Of a stretch of 64,000 nucleotides of DNA, positions 24,718 to 33,337 are shown piece after piece (positions within the stretch are counted from its first letter, which is position 1; each line of letters begins with the position of its first letter). The stretch spans positions 43,072-107,071 of the forward strand of contig NZ_JAODNI010000108.1 in the NCBI RefSeq assembly GCF_025465255.1, in the 5' to 3' direction. The notes beneath the pieces are model-generated. The model was not told the origin of the DNA, searched no databases, and worked only from the letters and a program-made list of their open reading frames with translations. A program made the position numbers and the translations under genes. This DNA comes from Pseudonocardia sp. Its GTDB lineage: Bacteria; Actinomycetota; Actinomycetes; Mycobacteriales; Pseudonocardiaceae.

Positions 24718-24743
24718 GACCCCACCTGAGCTGCGGCGACGAA
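24678..24743 (+). repeat. CTAGAA-loop palindromic element, copy B (inside the cobB/cobE junction)
   Basis: Aligns base for base with copy C over 66 positions. The stem differs from the other copies (GCGGCGATTCG pairing with CGAATCGCCGC instead of the GGAACCTCG/CGAGGTTCC stem) yet remains fully paired, while CTAGAA and the tail TGAGCTGCG are kept. On the minus strand it encodes the last residues of CobB (AAQVGS), the overlapping stop-start, and the first 13 residues of CobE. Confidence 0.85.
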
Positions 24744-26042
24744 CCGCGCGATGGCACCGGGGGCGCCGGCGGGATGGGTGTGCAGGAACGACGCGTGGAC
24801 CCCGCCGTGGACGAAGCCCTCCGGTTCGGCGCCGCGCCAGCCCCAGGCGGGCTGCTCGCCGGCGCGGGGCGTGACCGCGCAGTGGTGGAACTCGTGCCCG
24901 CTCACCCGCTCCCCCGCCGCGAACAGCGAGGACCCGGTGAGCGCGACGGCCTCGCGGTAGCCGAGCGTCAGCCGTCCGGTCATCGCGGCGGAGGCCGGCA
25001 GGACGCCGCACATCTCGACGCCGTCGAGGTCCCGGCACAGGTAGAGCAGGCCGCCGCACTCCGCATGGATCGGCGCGCCCGTCGCGGCGAGCTCGCGGAT
25101 CGCGGTGCGCAGCGGGGCGTTCCCCCCGAGCGCGACGACGTGCTCCTCCGGGAACCCGCCGGGCAGGACCAGCGCGGACGTCCCGTCGGGGAGCTTCTCG
25201 TCCCGCAGCGGATCGACGAGGACGACGTCGGCCCCCGCCGCGTCCAGCAGCTCGACGTGCTCGGCGTACCCGAAGCTGAACGCCGCCCCGCCGGCCATCG
25301 CCACGACCGGGCGGCGGCCCTGCGGTTCACCGGTTCCCGGTGACCACACGTCGCCGCCCGGGAGCGGCTCGGCCACCGCGAGCACCGCGTCGAGGTCGAC
25401 GTGCGCCGCCACCAGCTCTGCCATCGCGTCCACCGCCGCCGTCGCGGCGACCCCGTGCTCCGCCGCGGTCACCAGGCCCAGGTGCCGGGACGGGACCGCC
25501 AGCTCCGTGCGCCGGGGCAGCACGCCGAGGACCGGGAGCCCGACCTCGGCGCAGGCGGCACGCAGGACCTCGGCGTGCCGCTCGCTCCCGACCCGGTTCA
25601 GCACCACCCCTGCGATCCGGACGGTCGGGTCGAACGAGCGGAACCCGTGCAGCAACGCCGCGACGCTGCGGGACTGTCCCTTGCAGTCCACGACCAGCAC
25701 CACCGGCGTCCCGACCATCGCCGCGACCTGCGCCGTCGAGCCGTAGCCGTCGGACACCCGGCCGTCGAAGAGCCCCATGACGCCCTCGATCACCGCGATC
25801 TCCGCCCCGCGCGCGCCGTGCCGGACGAGCGGCCCGATCCGCTGCTCCCCGACGAGCACGGGATCGAGGTTCCGCCCCGGGCGGCCGGCGGCGAGGGTGT
25901 GGTAGCCGGGGTCGATGTAGTCCGGCCCGATCTTGAACGGCGCGACGGCGGTGCCGCGGCGCGTGAGGGCGGCCATCAGCCCGGTGGCCACGGTGGTCTT
26001 CCCCGAGCCGGAGGCCGGCGCGGCGATGACCACGGCTCTCAC
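24714..26042 (-). CDS. cobB: Cobyrinate/hydrogenobyrinate a,c-diamide synthase
   Basis: A 442-residue glutamine-dependent ATPase that amidates the a and c side chains of the corrin ring. The N-terminal P-loop is AAPASGSGKTTVATGLMAAL (residues 6-25), followed by FKIGPDYIDPGYH near 37-49 and VIEGVMGLFDG near 90-100; the C-terminal class I amidotransferase domain has HAECGGLLYL with the catalytic cysteine near 335-344 and VHASFLHTHPAG with the catalytic histidine near the end. GTG 26042 overlaps the cobO stop; GTG 26045 is an alternative. Its last six residues lie within the palindromic element. Confidence 0.92.
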   Translation of the reverse strand: MRAVVIAAPASGSGKTTVATGLMAALTRRGTAVAPFKIGPDYIDPGYHTLAAGRPGRNLDPVLVGEQRIGPLVRHGARGAEIAVIEGVMGLFDGRVSDGYGSTAQVAAMVGTPVVLVVDCKGQSRSVAALLHGFRSFDPTVRIAGVVLNRVGSERHAEVLRAACAEVGLPVLGVLPRRTELAVPSRHLGLVTAAEHGVAATAAVDAMAELVAAHVDLDAVLAVAEPLPGGDVWSPGTGEPQGRRPVVAMAGGAAFSFGYAEHVELLDAAGADVVLVDPLRDEKLPDGTSALVLPGGFPEEHVVALGGNAPLRTAIRELAATGAPIHAECGGLLYLCRDLDGVEMCGVLPASAAMTGRLTLGYREAVALTGSSLFAAGERVSGHEFHHCAVTPRAGEQPAWGWRGAEPEGFVHGGVHASFLHTHPAGAPGAIARFVAAAQVGS

Positions 26043-26653
26043 CACTCGATCCCCCGCTGGCCCTTCTGCCCGGCGTCCATCGGGTGCTTGATCTTCGTCG
26101 TCTCCATGACGAGGTCCGCGGCCTCGACCAGCTCGGGCGCGGCGTCCCGGCCGGTGATGATCACGTGCTGGCGGCCCTCGCGGGCGTTCAGCACCGCGAC
26201 GACCTCGTGCACGTCGATCCACCCCCACTTGATCGGGTAGGTGAACTCGTCGAGCACGTAGACCTCGTGGACCTGGTTCTCGATCCGCCGCCTGATCTCC
26301 GCCCAGCCCTCGACGGCCGCGGCGGCGTGGTCCTCCTCGGTGCCGGGCTTCTTCGACCAGCTCCAGCCGGCGCCCATCTTGTGCCACTCGACGGGCCCGC
26401 CCTCGCCGGTCTGCTCGTGGACGCGGCCGAGCGCGCGGAACGCCTCCTCCTCGCCGACCTTCCACTTCGCGGACTTGACGAACTGGAACACCCCGATCGA
26501 CCAGCCCTGGTTCCAGCCGCGCAGCGCGAGCCCGAACGCGGCCGTGGACTTGCCCTTCATCGCACCGGTGTGGACGACGAGGAGCGGGCGGTTGCGGCGC
26601 TGACGCGTGGTCAGCCCGTCCTGCGGGACCGCGGTCACCTGGCCCTGAGGCAT
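26039..26653 (-). CDS. cobO: Cob(I)yrinic acid a,c-diamide adenosyltransferase
   Basis: A 204-residue CobO/BtuR-type enzyme that attaches the adenosyl group to the reduced cobalt corrinoid. The P-loop is HTGAMKGKSTAAFGLALRG near residues 28-46, then IGVFQFVKSAKW near 54-65, and the Walker-B-like VYVLDEFTYPIKWGW near 130-144. ATG 26653 follows GGGAGAACGTC. It lies between the chelatase gene (55 bases upstream) and cobB (overlapping), consistent with adenosylation coupled to amidation in the aerobic pathway. Confidence 0.93.
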   Translation of the reverse strand: MPQGQVTAVPQDGLTTRQRRNRPLLVVHTGAMKGKSTAAFGLALRGWNQGWSIGVFQFVKSAKWKVGEEEAFRALGRVHEQTGEGGPVEWHKMGAGWSWSKKPGTEEDHAAAAVEGWAEIRRRIENQVHEVYVLDEFTYPIKWGWIDVHEVVAVLNAREGRQHVIITGRDAAPELVEAADLVMETTKIKHPMDAGQKGQRGIEW

Positions 26654-26707
26654 GACGTTCTCCCTGGTCGATGGGGGTTGTGAGGGCCTGGCCTCGCGAG
26701 AACGAGG

Positions 26708-28837
26708 CTAGGCACTCACAAGCGAGGTCAAATTCTCCGCGGTGAGGTCGTCGATCGTGAGCGGGAGGGTGCCCGCCGCCCGCGCGACCCTCCCGGCGAG
26801 CCCGAGCCGGACGAAGCCGGACTCACAGTCGACGACGATCGTGTGCGCCCCGTCCGCCGCGAGCAGGCCCGCGGCCCGGCACGCGTCGTCGACGGGGTCG
26901 TTGCCCGGCCTGGCCGCGACCGTCGCGCGGCCGTCGGTCAGCAGGACGACGAGCGGGCGCCGCCGGGGGTCCCGGATCCGCTCGACCGCCAGGGTGCGCC
27001 GGGCGAGCAGCAGCCCCTCCGCGAGCGGGGTGCGACCCCCGGTGCGGACGCCGGCCATCCGGACCTGCGCGGTGGGGACGCTGGTCGTCGGCGGGAGGAC
27101 GAGCTCGGCGCCGGAAGCCCGGAACGTCACCAGCCCGACCTTGTCCCGCCGCTGGTAGGCGTCCCGCAGCAGGGCCAGCACCGCGCCGGACACCGCGGAC
27201 ATCCGCTTGCGGGCGGCCATCGAACCGGACGCGTCGACGACGAAGAGCACGAGGTTCCCCTCGCGGCCCTCGCGCAGGGCGGCGCGCAGGTCGTCGCGCT
27301 GCAGCAGCAGACCCGGACCGGTTCGGCCGCGAGCGCGTTGCGACGGCGCCGCGGCGGCGATCGTCGCGGCCAGGTGCAGGTCCGCGGCCTTGCGCGCGGT
27401 CTCGCCGGAGGGGCGGACGACCCGGCCTGCGTCGGTCCGCGCGCGGGACCGGCGGCCGGGGGCACCCGCGCCCACACCGGGGATCTCGAATCGGCGCGCG
27501 GCGACCCGGCTGAGCCTCGCGGGGCTCCCGATCGGCATCGCGGTCCCGGGGCCGTCCGCGGACGGGCGTTCCTCCCCGGGCGGCCCGTTCGGGGCGTCGC
27601 CGGGGGACGCCGAAGCGTCCGAGGCGGGCGGCTGCGCCGCCTCGGACGCGCCGTTCGACGGCTCCCGGTCCTGCCCGGTGTCCCGATCCGGCCCGGCTTC
27701 CCGGTCGGGCCCGGCTTCCTGATCCGGCCCGGTCTCCTGGTCCGGCCCGCCCTCGGACGGGTCCGTGCCACCGCCCGGGGGCTCGGGATCCGGCTCGTCG
27801 TCACCGTCGTCCAGGTCCTCCGCCGCGTCCCGCAGGGCGTCGTCGAGGTCCTTCTCGTCGATCCCCGGCTCGTCGAAGGGGTCCCGGCGGCGGCGGTGCG
27901 GCAGCGCGAGCCGGGCCGCGACCCGCACGTCCTCCTCCTCGACGGCCGGCGCACCCCGCCAGGCGGCGTGCGCGACCGCGGCCCGCGCGATCACCAGGTC
28001 CGCCCGCATGCCGTCCACGTCGAAGCGGGCGCAGACCGACGCGATCCGGCGGAGCTCCCGGTCGTCGAGCCGCACGGACCCGACCCGCTGCCGCGCCTCG
28101 GCGATCCGCGCCGCGGTCCCGGCCTCGTCGCCGGCGAAGCGCGCGGCGAAGCCGACCGGGTCGTTCTCGAACGCCATCCGCCGCCGGACGACCTCGACGC
28201 GGGTGTCCACGTCTCGCGCGGCCCGGACCTCGACGGTCAGCCCGAACCGGTCCAGCAGCTGCGGCCGGAGCTCGCCCTCCTCCGGGTTCATCGTCCCGAC
28301 CAGCAGGAACCGCGCCGCGTGCGAGACGGACACCCCGTCCCGCTCGACGTTCGCGCGGCCCATCGCGGCCGCGTCCAGCAGGAGGTCGACGAGGTGGTCG
28401 TGCAGGAGGTTGACCTCGTCGACGTAGAGCACGCCGCGGTGTGCGTCCGCGAGCAGCCCCGGCTGGTAGGCCCGGACGCCCTCGGACAGCGCCCGTTCCA
28501 GGTCCAGCGAGCCGACGAGCCGGTCCTCGGTCGCGCCGACGGGCAGCTCGACGAGCCGGGCGGCCCGCGCCTCCCCGGCCGCGCCTGCGGGATGGGGACC
28601 GTCGGGGCAGGACGGATCCGGATCGGCCGGATCGCAGCCGAACCGGCAGCCCCGCACCACGTCGAGGCCGGGCAGCAGCGCCGCGAGCGCGCGGACCGCC
28701 GTCGACTTCGCGGTGCCCTTCTCCCCCCGGACCAGCACGCCGCCGACACCGGGGTGCACGGCGTTCAGGACGAGGGCGAGGCGCAGGTCGTCATGGCCGA
28801 CGACCGCCGAGAAGGGGAACCGCGGGGTCGTACTCAC
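26708..28837 (-). CDS. Chelatase AAA+ and von Willebrand subunits in one protein (ChlI/ChlD type, probably cobalt chelatase)
   Basis: A 709-residue fusion. Residues 1-330 form the AAA+ motor: [20 protein letters not shown] near 34-53 (Walker A), [11 protein letters not shown] near 128-138 (Walker B), [12 protein letters not shown] near 170-181. A linker of about 120 acidic and proline-rich residues follows, with five consecutive hexapeptides of the type GPDQEA near 370-400. Residues 520-709 are a von Willebrand A domain with the metal site DASGS near 533 and LLTDGRATV near 640. It powers metal insertion by a large CobN-like subunit not seen here. GTG 28837 overlaps the cobQ stop. Cobalt rather than magnesium is inferred from the operon. 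Confidence 0.9.
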   Translation of the reverse strand: MSTTPRFPFSAVVGHDDLRLALVLNAVHPGVGGVLVRGEKGTAKSTAVRALAALLPGLDVVRGCRFGCDPADPDPSCPDGPHPAGAAGEARAARLVELPVGATEDRLVGSLDLERALSEGVRAYQPGLLADAHRGVLYVDEVNLLHDHLVDLLLDAAAMGRANVERDGVSVSHAARFLLVGTMNPEEGELRPQLLDRFGLTVEVRAARDVDTRVEVVRRRMAFENDPVGFAARFAGDEAGTAARIAEARQRVGSVRLDDRELRRIASVCARFDVDGMRADLVIARAAVAHAAWRGAPAVEEEDVRVAARLALPHRRRRDPFDEPGIDEKDLDDALRDAAEDLDDGDDEPDPEPPGGGTDPSEGGPDQETGPDQEAGPDREAGPDRDTGQDREPSNGASEAAQPPASDASASPGDAPNGPPGEERPSADGPGTAMPIGSPARLSRVAARRFEIPGVGAGAPGRRSRARTDAGRVVRPSGETARKAADLHLAATIAAAAPSQRARGRTGPGLLLQRDDLRAALREGREGNLVLFVVDASGSMAARKRMSAVSGAVLALLRDAYQRRDKVGLVTFRASGAELVLPPTTSVPTAQVRMAGVRTGGRTPLAEGLLLARRTLAVERIRDPRRRPLVVLLTDGRATVAARPGNDPVDDACRAAGLLAADGAHTIVVDCESGFVRLGLAGRVARAAGTLPLTIDDLTAENLTSLVSA

Positions 28838-30384
28838 GCGCGGGACTCTGCCAGACCCGACGCCAGGACCGGCAGCTCCGGAGACGCACCGTGGCGGATC
28901 ACATGCTCGAGTGACGAGGTGTCGAGGTGCTGTTCGACGAGATCGCCGAGCAGATCGAGCTGCCGCGCCCGCTCCGCGGAGAAGGACGTCGCCGGGGCGA
29001 CCCGGAAGCCCGCCCGGCCGGCCTGGGCGGCGAGCCGGGTCAGCAGGGCCCGCCGGAAGTGGTCGTTCTCGAGCAGCCCGTGCCAGTGCGTGCCGAGCAC
29101 GGCACCGGCGTCCGAGCCCTCCCCTGTGTCCGATCCCTTCCCGGCGAGCAGGAACGGGTCCCCGGAGCGCACGACCTGGCCGTGGTGGATCTCGTACCCG
29201 CGCACTGGATACCCGAGGGCCGTTCCGGTCGGGTTCCCCAGGTGCTTGACGGGGTCGAACGCGACCTCCAGGTCCAGCAGGCCGAGCCCCGGCACGTCCG
29301 CCCCGCCCGGCACCTCGACGCCCGACGGGTCCACGATCCGCCGCCCGAGCATCTGGTACCCGCCGCAGATCCCGAGCACCGGCTTCCCCGCGGCGGCGTG
29401 CGCGAGCACCCCGTCCGCCAGCCCGGACGACCGCAGCCACGCCAGGTCGCTCACCGTCGCCTTCGAGCCGGGCAGCACGACCACGTCCGCGTCGAGCAGC
29501 CGCGACGGCTCGGTCACGTACCGCACGCTGACGCCCGGTTCGCAGGCCAGCGCCTCGGCGTCGGTGGCGTTGGAGATCCGCGGCGACCGGACGACCGCGA
29601 TCCGCAGCCACTGCGACCCGTGCGGTGGCGACGGCCGGCCCAGCACGCCGTCCGCGACCGCGGAGAGCGAGTCCTCGGCGTCGAGCCAGAGGCCGTCGGA
29701 CCAGGGCACGACGCCGAGCGTCGGCCGGCCGGTCAGCGTGCGCAGCCGGTCGAGCCCCGGCGCGAGCAGGGCCGGGTCCCCGCGGAACTTGTTGATCACG
29801 AAGCCGGCGATGCGGGCCTGGTCCGCGGGGTCCAGCACCGCGACGGTCCCGAAGAGGTGGGCGAGGACGCCGCCGCGGTCGATGTCCCCCACCACCACGA
29901 CGGGCAGGTCCGCGGCCTGCGCCAGCCCCATGTTCGCGATGTCGGTGGCCCGCAGGTTGATCTCCGCCGGCGATCCGGCGCCCTCGCAGATCACCACGTC
30001 GTACCGGGAGCGCAGCTCGGCGAACGTCTCGGTGACGACCTCCAGCAACGCCGCCTTTCGCGAGCGGTAGGACATCGCCGACACCTGCCCGGACGCCTGC
30101 CCGCGCACCACGACCTGCGACGTCCGGTCGCTCCCCGGCTTGAGCAGCACCGGGTTGAAGGCGACGCTCGGCGCCAGCCCGCACGCGTGCGCCTGCATCG
30201 CCTGCGCCCGGCCGATCTCCCCGCCGTCGGCCGTCACGACCGAGTTGTTGCTCATGTTCTGTGCCTTGAACGGCGCGACGGACACCCCGCGGCGGACGAG
30301 CCAGCGGCAGATCCCGGCCACCAGGGCGCTCTTGCCGGCGTCGGACGTGGTTCCCGCCACCAGCAGGGCGCCCCGGAGATCCAT
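28834..30384 (-). CDS. cobQ: Cobyric acid synthase
   Basis: A 516-residue enzyme that amidates side chains b, d, e and g of adenosylcobyrinate diamide. The N-terminus has [21 protein letters not shown] near residues 8-28 and [13 protein letters not shown] near 39-51, the family signature. The amidotransferase domain starts near 255 and carries [15 protein letters not shown] with the nucleophilic cysteine near 335-349 and the catalytic-histidine segment [12 protein letters not shown] near 437-448. Start at ATG 30384. It is first in the operon running to cobE at 24319. Confidence 0.95.
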   Translation of the reverse strand: MDLRGALLVAGTTSDAGKSALVAGICRWLVRRGVSVAPFKAQNMSNNSVVTADGGEIGRAQAMQAHACGLAPSVAFNPVLLKPGSDRTSQVVVRGQASGQVSAMSYRSRKAALLEVVTETFAELRSRYDVVICEGAGSPAEINLRATDIANMGLAQAADLPVVVVGDIDRGGVLAHLFGTVAVLDPADQARIAGFVINKFRGDPALLAPGLDRLRTLTGRPTLGVVPWSDGLWLDAEDSLSAVADGVLGRPSPPHGSQWLRIAVVRSPRISNATDAEALACEPGVSVRYVTEPSRLLDADVVVLPGSKATVSDLAWLRSSGLADGVLAHAAAGKPVLGICGGYQMLGRRIVDPSGVEVPGGADVPGLGLLDLEVAFDPVKHLGNPTGTALGYPVRGYEIHHGQVVRSGDPFLLAGKGSDTGEGSDAGAVLGTHWHGLLENDHFRRALLTRLAAQAGRAGFRVAPATSFSAERARQLDLLGDLVEQHLDTSSLEHVIRHGASPELPVLASGLAESRA

Positions 30385-30499
30385 CGACCCAGTATCGGGT
30401 CACCGGAGGCCGCGGAGCCCGACCGGGGTGCTCCGGATCTCGGTGTTCCGGGCGCAGGGTCCTCGGCGCGCCCGTGGCCGGGGCGCATACCGTAGGGGC

Positions 30500-31348
30500 A
30501 TGCGTTTCCTGCTGCGTCCGGGCTGGCTGGCCTTCATCGCGGTCGTGCTCGGGTTCGTCGCCGTCTGCTACACGGTGCTGGCGCCGTGGCAGTTCAACCG
30601 GGAGGACCAGCGGGAGGCCCAGCAGGCACAGATCGACCGCGCCCTGGACGTCGCGCCGGTGCCGGTGTCCGATCTCGTCCCCGGCGCCGCGGTCGATCCG
30701 GCCGACGAGTGGCGCCAGGTCACCCTGACCGGCGAGTACCTGCCCGAGGACGAGGCGCTGGTCCGGCTCCGGGTGGTCGACGGCAGGCCGGCCTTCGAGG
30801 TCATGACCCCGCTGCGGCTCACCGACGGCCGCACCGTCGCGGTCGACCGCGGGTCGGTCGCCGCCCCGGACGGCCAGGCGATCCCGGAGTTCGCCGCCGC
30901 CCCCACCGGCACAGTCACCGTGACCGGGCGGTTGCGGGTCAACGAGACCGACACCAGCGGCCGCCCCTCCTTCGACACCGGCGGGCACCGCCAGATCTAC
31001 GCCGCGGACTCGCGGGCCCTGGCCACCGCCACGGGCGTCGGGATGGTCGACGGGTACGCGCAGCTCGTCGCCGGACAGCCCGGGGTGCTCGACGTCCTGC
31101 CGGTCGTGCCGCCGGTGAGCGGCGCGCCGTTCACGAACTTCTCCTACGCGCTTCAGTGGATCACCTTCGGCGCCATCGCCGTGATCGCGCTCGGCCTGTT
31201 CATCCGGCTGGAGCTGCTCCAGCGCCGGGGAAAGCGGGAGACCAGGACGTCGATCCGGGACGCGCTGTCCGGCCGGGACGGCGGCGCCGACGGGCCCGCG
31301 GCGAAGGTCCCCGCCCGCACCGCTCCCGACGACGAGCCGGGAGCCTGA
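30500..31348 (+). CDS. SURF1-family cytochrome oxidase assembly protein
   Basis: A 282-residue membrane protein with the SURF1 layout: one hydrophobic segment near residues 7-27 ([25 protein letters not shown]), a long outside domain containing [19 protein letters not shown] near 72-90 and [12 protein letters not shown] near 113-124, and a second segment near 215-240 ([22 protein letters not shown]), where the conserved YALQW motif lies. The hydrophilic tail is longer than usual. SURF1 helps insert heme A into cytochrome c oxidase. Divergent from cobQ, convergent with cobD nine bases away. ATG at 30500. Confidence 0.88.
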   Translation: MRFLLRPGWLAFIAVVLGFVAVCYTVLAPWQFNREDQREAQQAQIDRALDVAPVPVSDLVPGAAVDPADEWRQVTLTGEYLPEDEALVRLRVVDGRPAFEVMTPLRLTDGRTVAVDRGSVAAPDGQAIPEFAAAPTGTVTVTGRLRVNETDTSGRPSFDTGGHRQIYAADSRALATATGVGMVDGYAQLVAGQPGVLDVLPVVPPVSGAPFTNFSYALQWITFGAIAVIALGLFIRLELLQRRGKRETRTSIRDALSGRDGGADGPAAKVPARTAPDDEPGA

Positions 31349-31357
31349 GCCGCGTCG

Positions 31358-32281
31358 TCAGCCGCGTCGGGCGAGCCCCGTCGCCACGACGACCGCCACC
31401 ACGGCCGACGCCACCCCGACCAGCCGGGACAGCCGCGCCGCCCGGCCCAGGTCGGCCACCACGGGCGCCGGACCGCGCCCCAGCACCGGGCGTTCCTCGA
31501 TGCCGTACGCGTACTCCGTGCGGCCGCCCAGCCGGACCCCGAGCGCGCCGGCCGCGGACGCCTCGACCGGCCCGGCGTTGGGGCTCGGGTGCCCGCCCGC
31601 GTCCCGCCACGCGGCCAGCGCGTCCCGCGGCCGCCCCCCGACGGCCGGCGCGGCGAGCGCGAACAGCGCAGCCGCGAGCCGGGACGGGACCAGGTTCGCG
31701 ACGTCGTCGAGGCGCGCGGAGGCCCAGCCGAACCGCAGGTGCCGGGGCGAGCGGTAGCCCACCATGGCGTCGAGGGTGTTGACCGCGCGGTACCCGAGCA
31801 ACCCGGGCACGCCCGCGACCGCGCCCCAGAACAGCGGGGCGACCACGGCGTCCGACGTGTTCTCGGCCACCGACTCCAGCCCCGCGCGCGCCATCCCGCC
31901 GACGTCCAGGAGCTCGGGATCGCGGGCGCAGAGGTGCGGGATCCGGGCGCGGGCGGCTGCGGCGTCCCCGGCCTCCAGGGACGCCCCGAGCGCCGCGACC
32001 TCCCGGACGAGCGACGTCCCGCCGAGGACCGCCCACGTGGCGAGCGCCGTCCCGAGCGCCCGCGGCAGCAGACGCTCGGCCGCGACCCCGAGCGCGATGG
32101 TGCCCCCCACCAGCGCCGCCGTGTACCCGACGCCGGCTGCGCGGGAGTCCGCGTAGACCCGTCGCTCCAGCGCCGAGGCCACCGAGCCGAACCCGGCGAC
32201 CGGATGGAACCGGCGCGGATCCCCGAACACCGCGTCCGCGAGAACCCCCACGAGCAGCCCGTAGGCACGCGCACCCAGCAC
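31358..32281 (-). CDS. cobD: Adenosylcobinamide-phosphate synthase
   Basis: A membrane protein of 307 residues of the CobD/CbiB family, which joins aminopropanol phosphate to adenosylcobyric acid. Conserved stretches are GVLADAVFGDPRRFHPVAGFG near residues 10-30, GGMARAGLESVAENTSDAVVAPLFWG near 125-150, RAVNTLDAMVGYRSPRHLRFG near 162-182 and GHPSPNAGPVEASAAGALG near 225-243. Several hydrophobic spans are present. GTG 32281 is chosen; another GTG lies 30 bases upstream. It is separated from the cobQ operon by the SURF1 gene on the other strand. Confidence 0.92.
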   Translation of the reverse strand: MLGARAYGLLVGVLADAVFGDPRRFHPVAGFGSVASALERRVYADSRAAGVGYTAALVGGTIALGVAAERLLPRALGTALATWAVLGGTSLVREVAALGASLEAGDAAAARARIPHLCARDPELLDVGGMARAGLESVAENTSDAVVAPLFWGAVAGVPGLLGYRAVNTLDAMVGYRSPRHLRFGWASARLDDVANLVPSRLAAALFALAAPAVGGRPRDALAAWRDAGGHPSPNAGPVEASAAGALGVRLGGRTEYAYGIEERPVLGRGPAPVVADLGRAARLSRLVGVASAVVAVVVATGLARRG

Positions 32282-32300
32282 GCGCCCACCGTAACCACCC

Positions 32301-32372
32301 CGCTCGCGCACGGGTTCGTGTGCCGGCGCACAGGCTCCACCGTGTGTGCCGGCTCGCGAACCTGTGCGCGAC
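32301..32372 (-). repeat. GTGCGCCGGCAC hairpin element, copy 1 (divergent intergenic)
   Basis: Read on the minus strand, this 72-base stretch aligns over its whole length, with about three quarters identity and two short gaps, to 63307-63377. The best-kept blocks are GCACAGGT and CTGTGCGCCGGCAC. Its ends are complementary (CGCGCACGGGTTCG with CGCGAACCTGTGCGCG), so it can fold into a hairpin. It lies between the divergent cobD and flavin reductase genes, and its left end overlaps the possible upstream start of cobD. Confidence 0.6.
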
Positions 32373-32398
32373 CGCGCGCGGCGCGGGAGGATCACCCC

Positions 32399-33037
32399 AT
32401 GCGCAAGGACATCGACCCCGACGAGATGGGCCACGGCCCGTTCTACAAAGTGCTGAACTCCGTGGTGGTGCCCCGCCCCATCGCCTGGGTCTCCACCCGG
32501 TCCGCGGACGGCGTCGACAACCTGGCGCCGCACTCGTTCTTCACCGTCTCGTGCGTCGACCCGCCGATGGTGCAGTTCACCTCGGTCGGCAGGAAGGACT
32601 CGCTCCGCAACGCGACGGAGACGGGCGAGTTCGTCGTCTGCCTGGCGAACGAGCCGATGTTCGAGCGGATCAACGCCACCGGCACGGACTTCCCCGCCGA
32701 GGTCAGCGAGTTCTCCGCGGTGGGCCTGACCGGCGAGAAGAGCGCGAAGGTGACGCCGTTCCGGGTCGCCGAGTCCCCCGTCGCGCTGGAGTGCACGCTC
32801 CACCAGGCTCTGGAGCTGGGCGACTCGACCGTCGTCATCGGGCGGGTGGTGCACGCCGCGATCGACGAGGACGTCTTCACCACCGACGAGCGCGGCAACA
32901 ACCTCCCGGCCGTCGAGCGGCTGCGCCCGCTGGCCCGGCTGGGCCGCAACGAGTGGTCGACGATCGGCGAGGTCCTGGACATCACCCGGATCCCCTACAA
33001 GCACTGGCCCGGGCACTACACCCCGCCCGAGGCCTGA
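32399..33037 (+). CDS. Flavin reductase-like / FMN-binding split-barrel protein
   Basis: A 212-residue flavin-binding split-barrel protein: NSVVVPRPIAWVSTRSADGVDNLAPHSFFTVSC near residues 20-52 is the FMN-binding strand-loop-strand of the family, and SVGRKDSLRNATETGEFVVCL near 60-80 is the second signature. Such proteins reduce free flavin for monooxygenases or act as small oxidoreductases. The window encodes three FMN-dependent luciferase-like monooxygenases that need such a reductase, although none is adjacent. ATG 32399 follows GGGAGG at eight bases. Confidence 0.85.
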   Translation: MRKDIDPDEMGHGPFYKVLNSVVVPRPIAWVSTRSADGVDNLAPHSFFTVSCVDPPMVQFTSVGRKDSLRNATETGEFVVCLANEPMFERINATGTDFPAEVSEFSAVGLTGEKSAKVTPFRVAESPVALECTLHQALELGDSTVVIGRVVHAAIDEDVFTTDERGNNLPAVERLRPLARLGRNEWSTIGEVLDITRIPYKHWPGHYTPPEA

Positions 33038-33076
33038 GCTCGTCCGAGCGCCGGTGTCGTCAGGGCGCCGGTCCCG

Positions 33077-33292
33077 TCAGAGCTTGGGGCGGCTCTGCTC
33101 GGCGGCCACCGCGCGGGCCTGGGCCGCGATCTGCGCGAGCGTGCAGGGCCAGCGCGTCCCGGAACCGCTGGCGCCGCACGCCGTGCAACGGCCCAGCCGG
33201 TCCGGGACGTGCTCCTCGAGCAGCCGACTGATCACCTCGGGCATCCCGGACATCACCATCGCCATCGGGCCCGCCCCGTACTCCCCCGCCAC
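33077..33292 (-). CDS. Small zinc-ribbon-like actinobacterial protein
   Basis: A 71-residue protein. The segment HVPDRLGRCTACGASGSGTRWPC (residues about 28-50) has cysteines spaced C-x2-C-x10-C, suggesting one metal or disulfide knot; only three cysteines are present. The rest is helical (LAQIAAQARAVAAEQ). Similar short proteins of unknown role occur across actinomycetes. The ATG at 33292 is used; a second ATG 42 bases in would remove the first 14 residues. Confidence 0.55.
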   Translation of the reverse strand: MAGEYGAGPMAMVMSGMPEVISRLLEEHVPDRLGRCTACGASGSGTRWPCTLAQIAAQARAVAAEQSRPKL

Positions 33293-33337
33293 CGGGAGGA
33301 CGTTACCCGGCCATGTGCAAGGCGTGTTCGCCCGGTC

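Noticed and set aside
28713..30495. Plus-strand frames opposite cobQ
   Set aside because: Complementary-strand shadows of cobQ with low-complexity translations and no family motifs.
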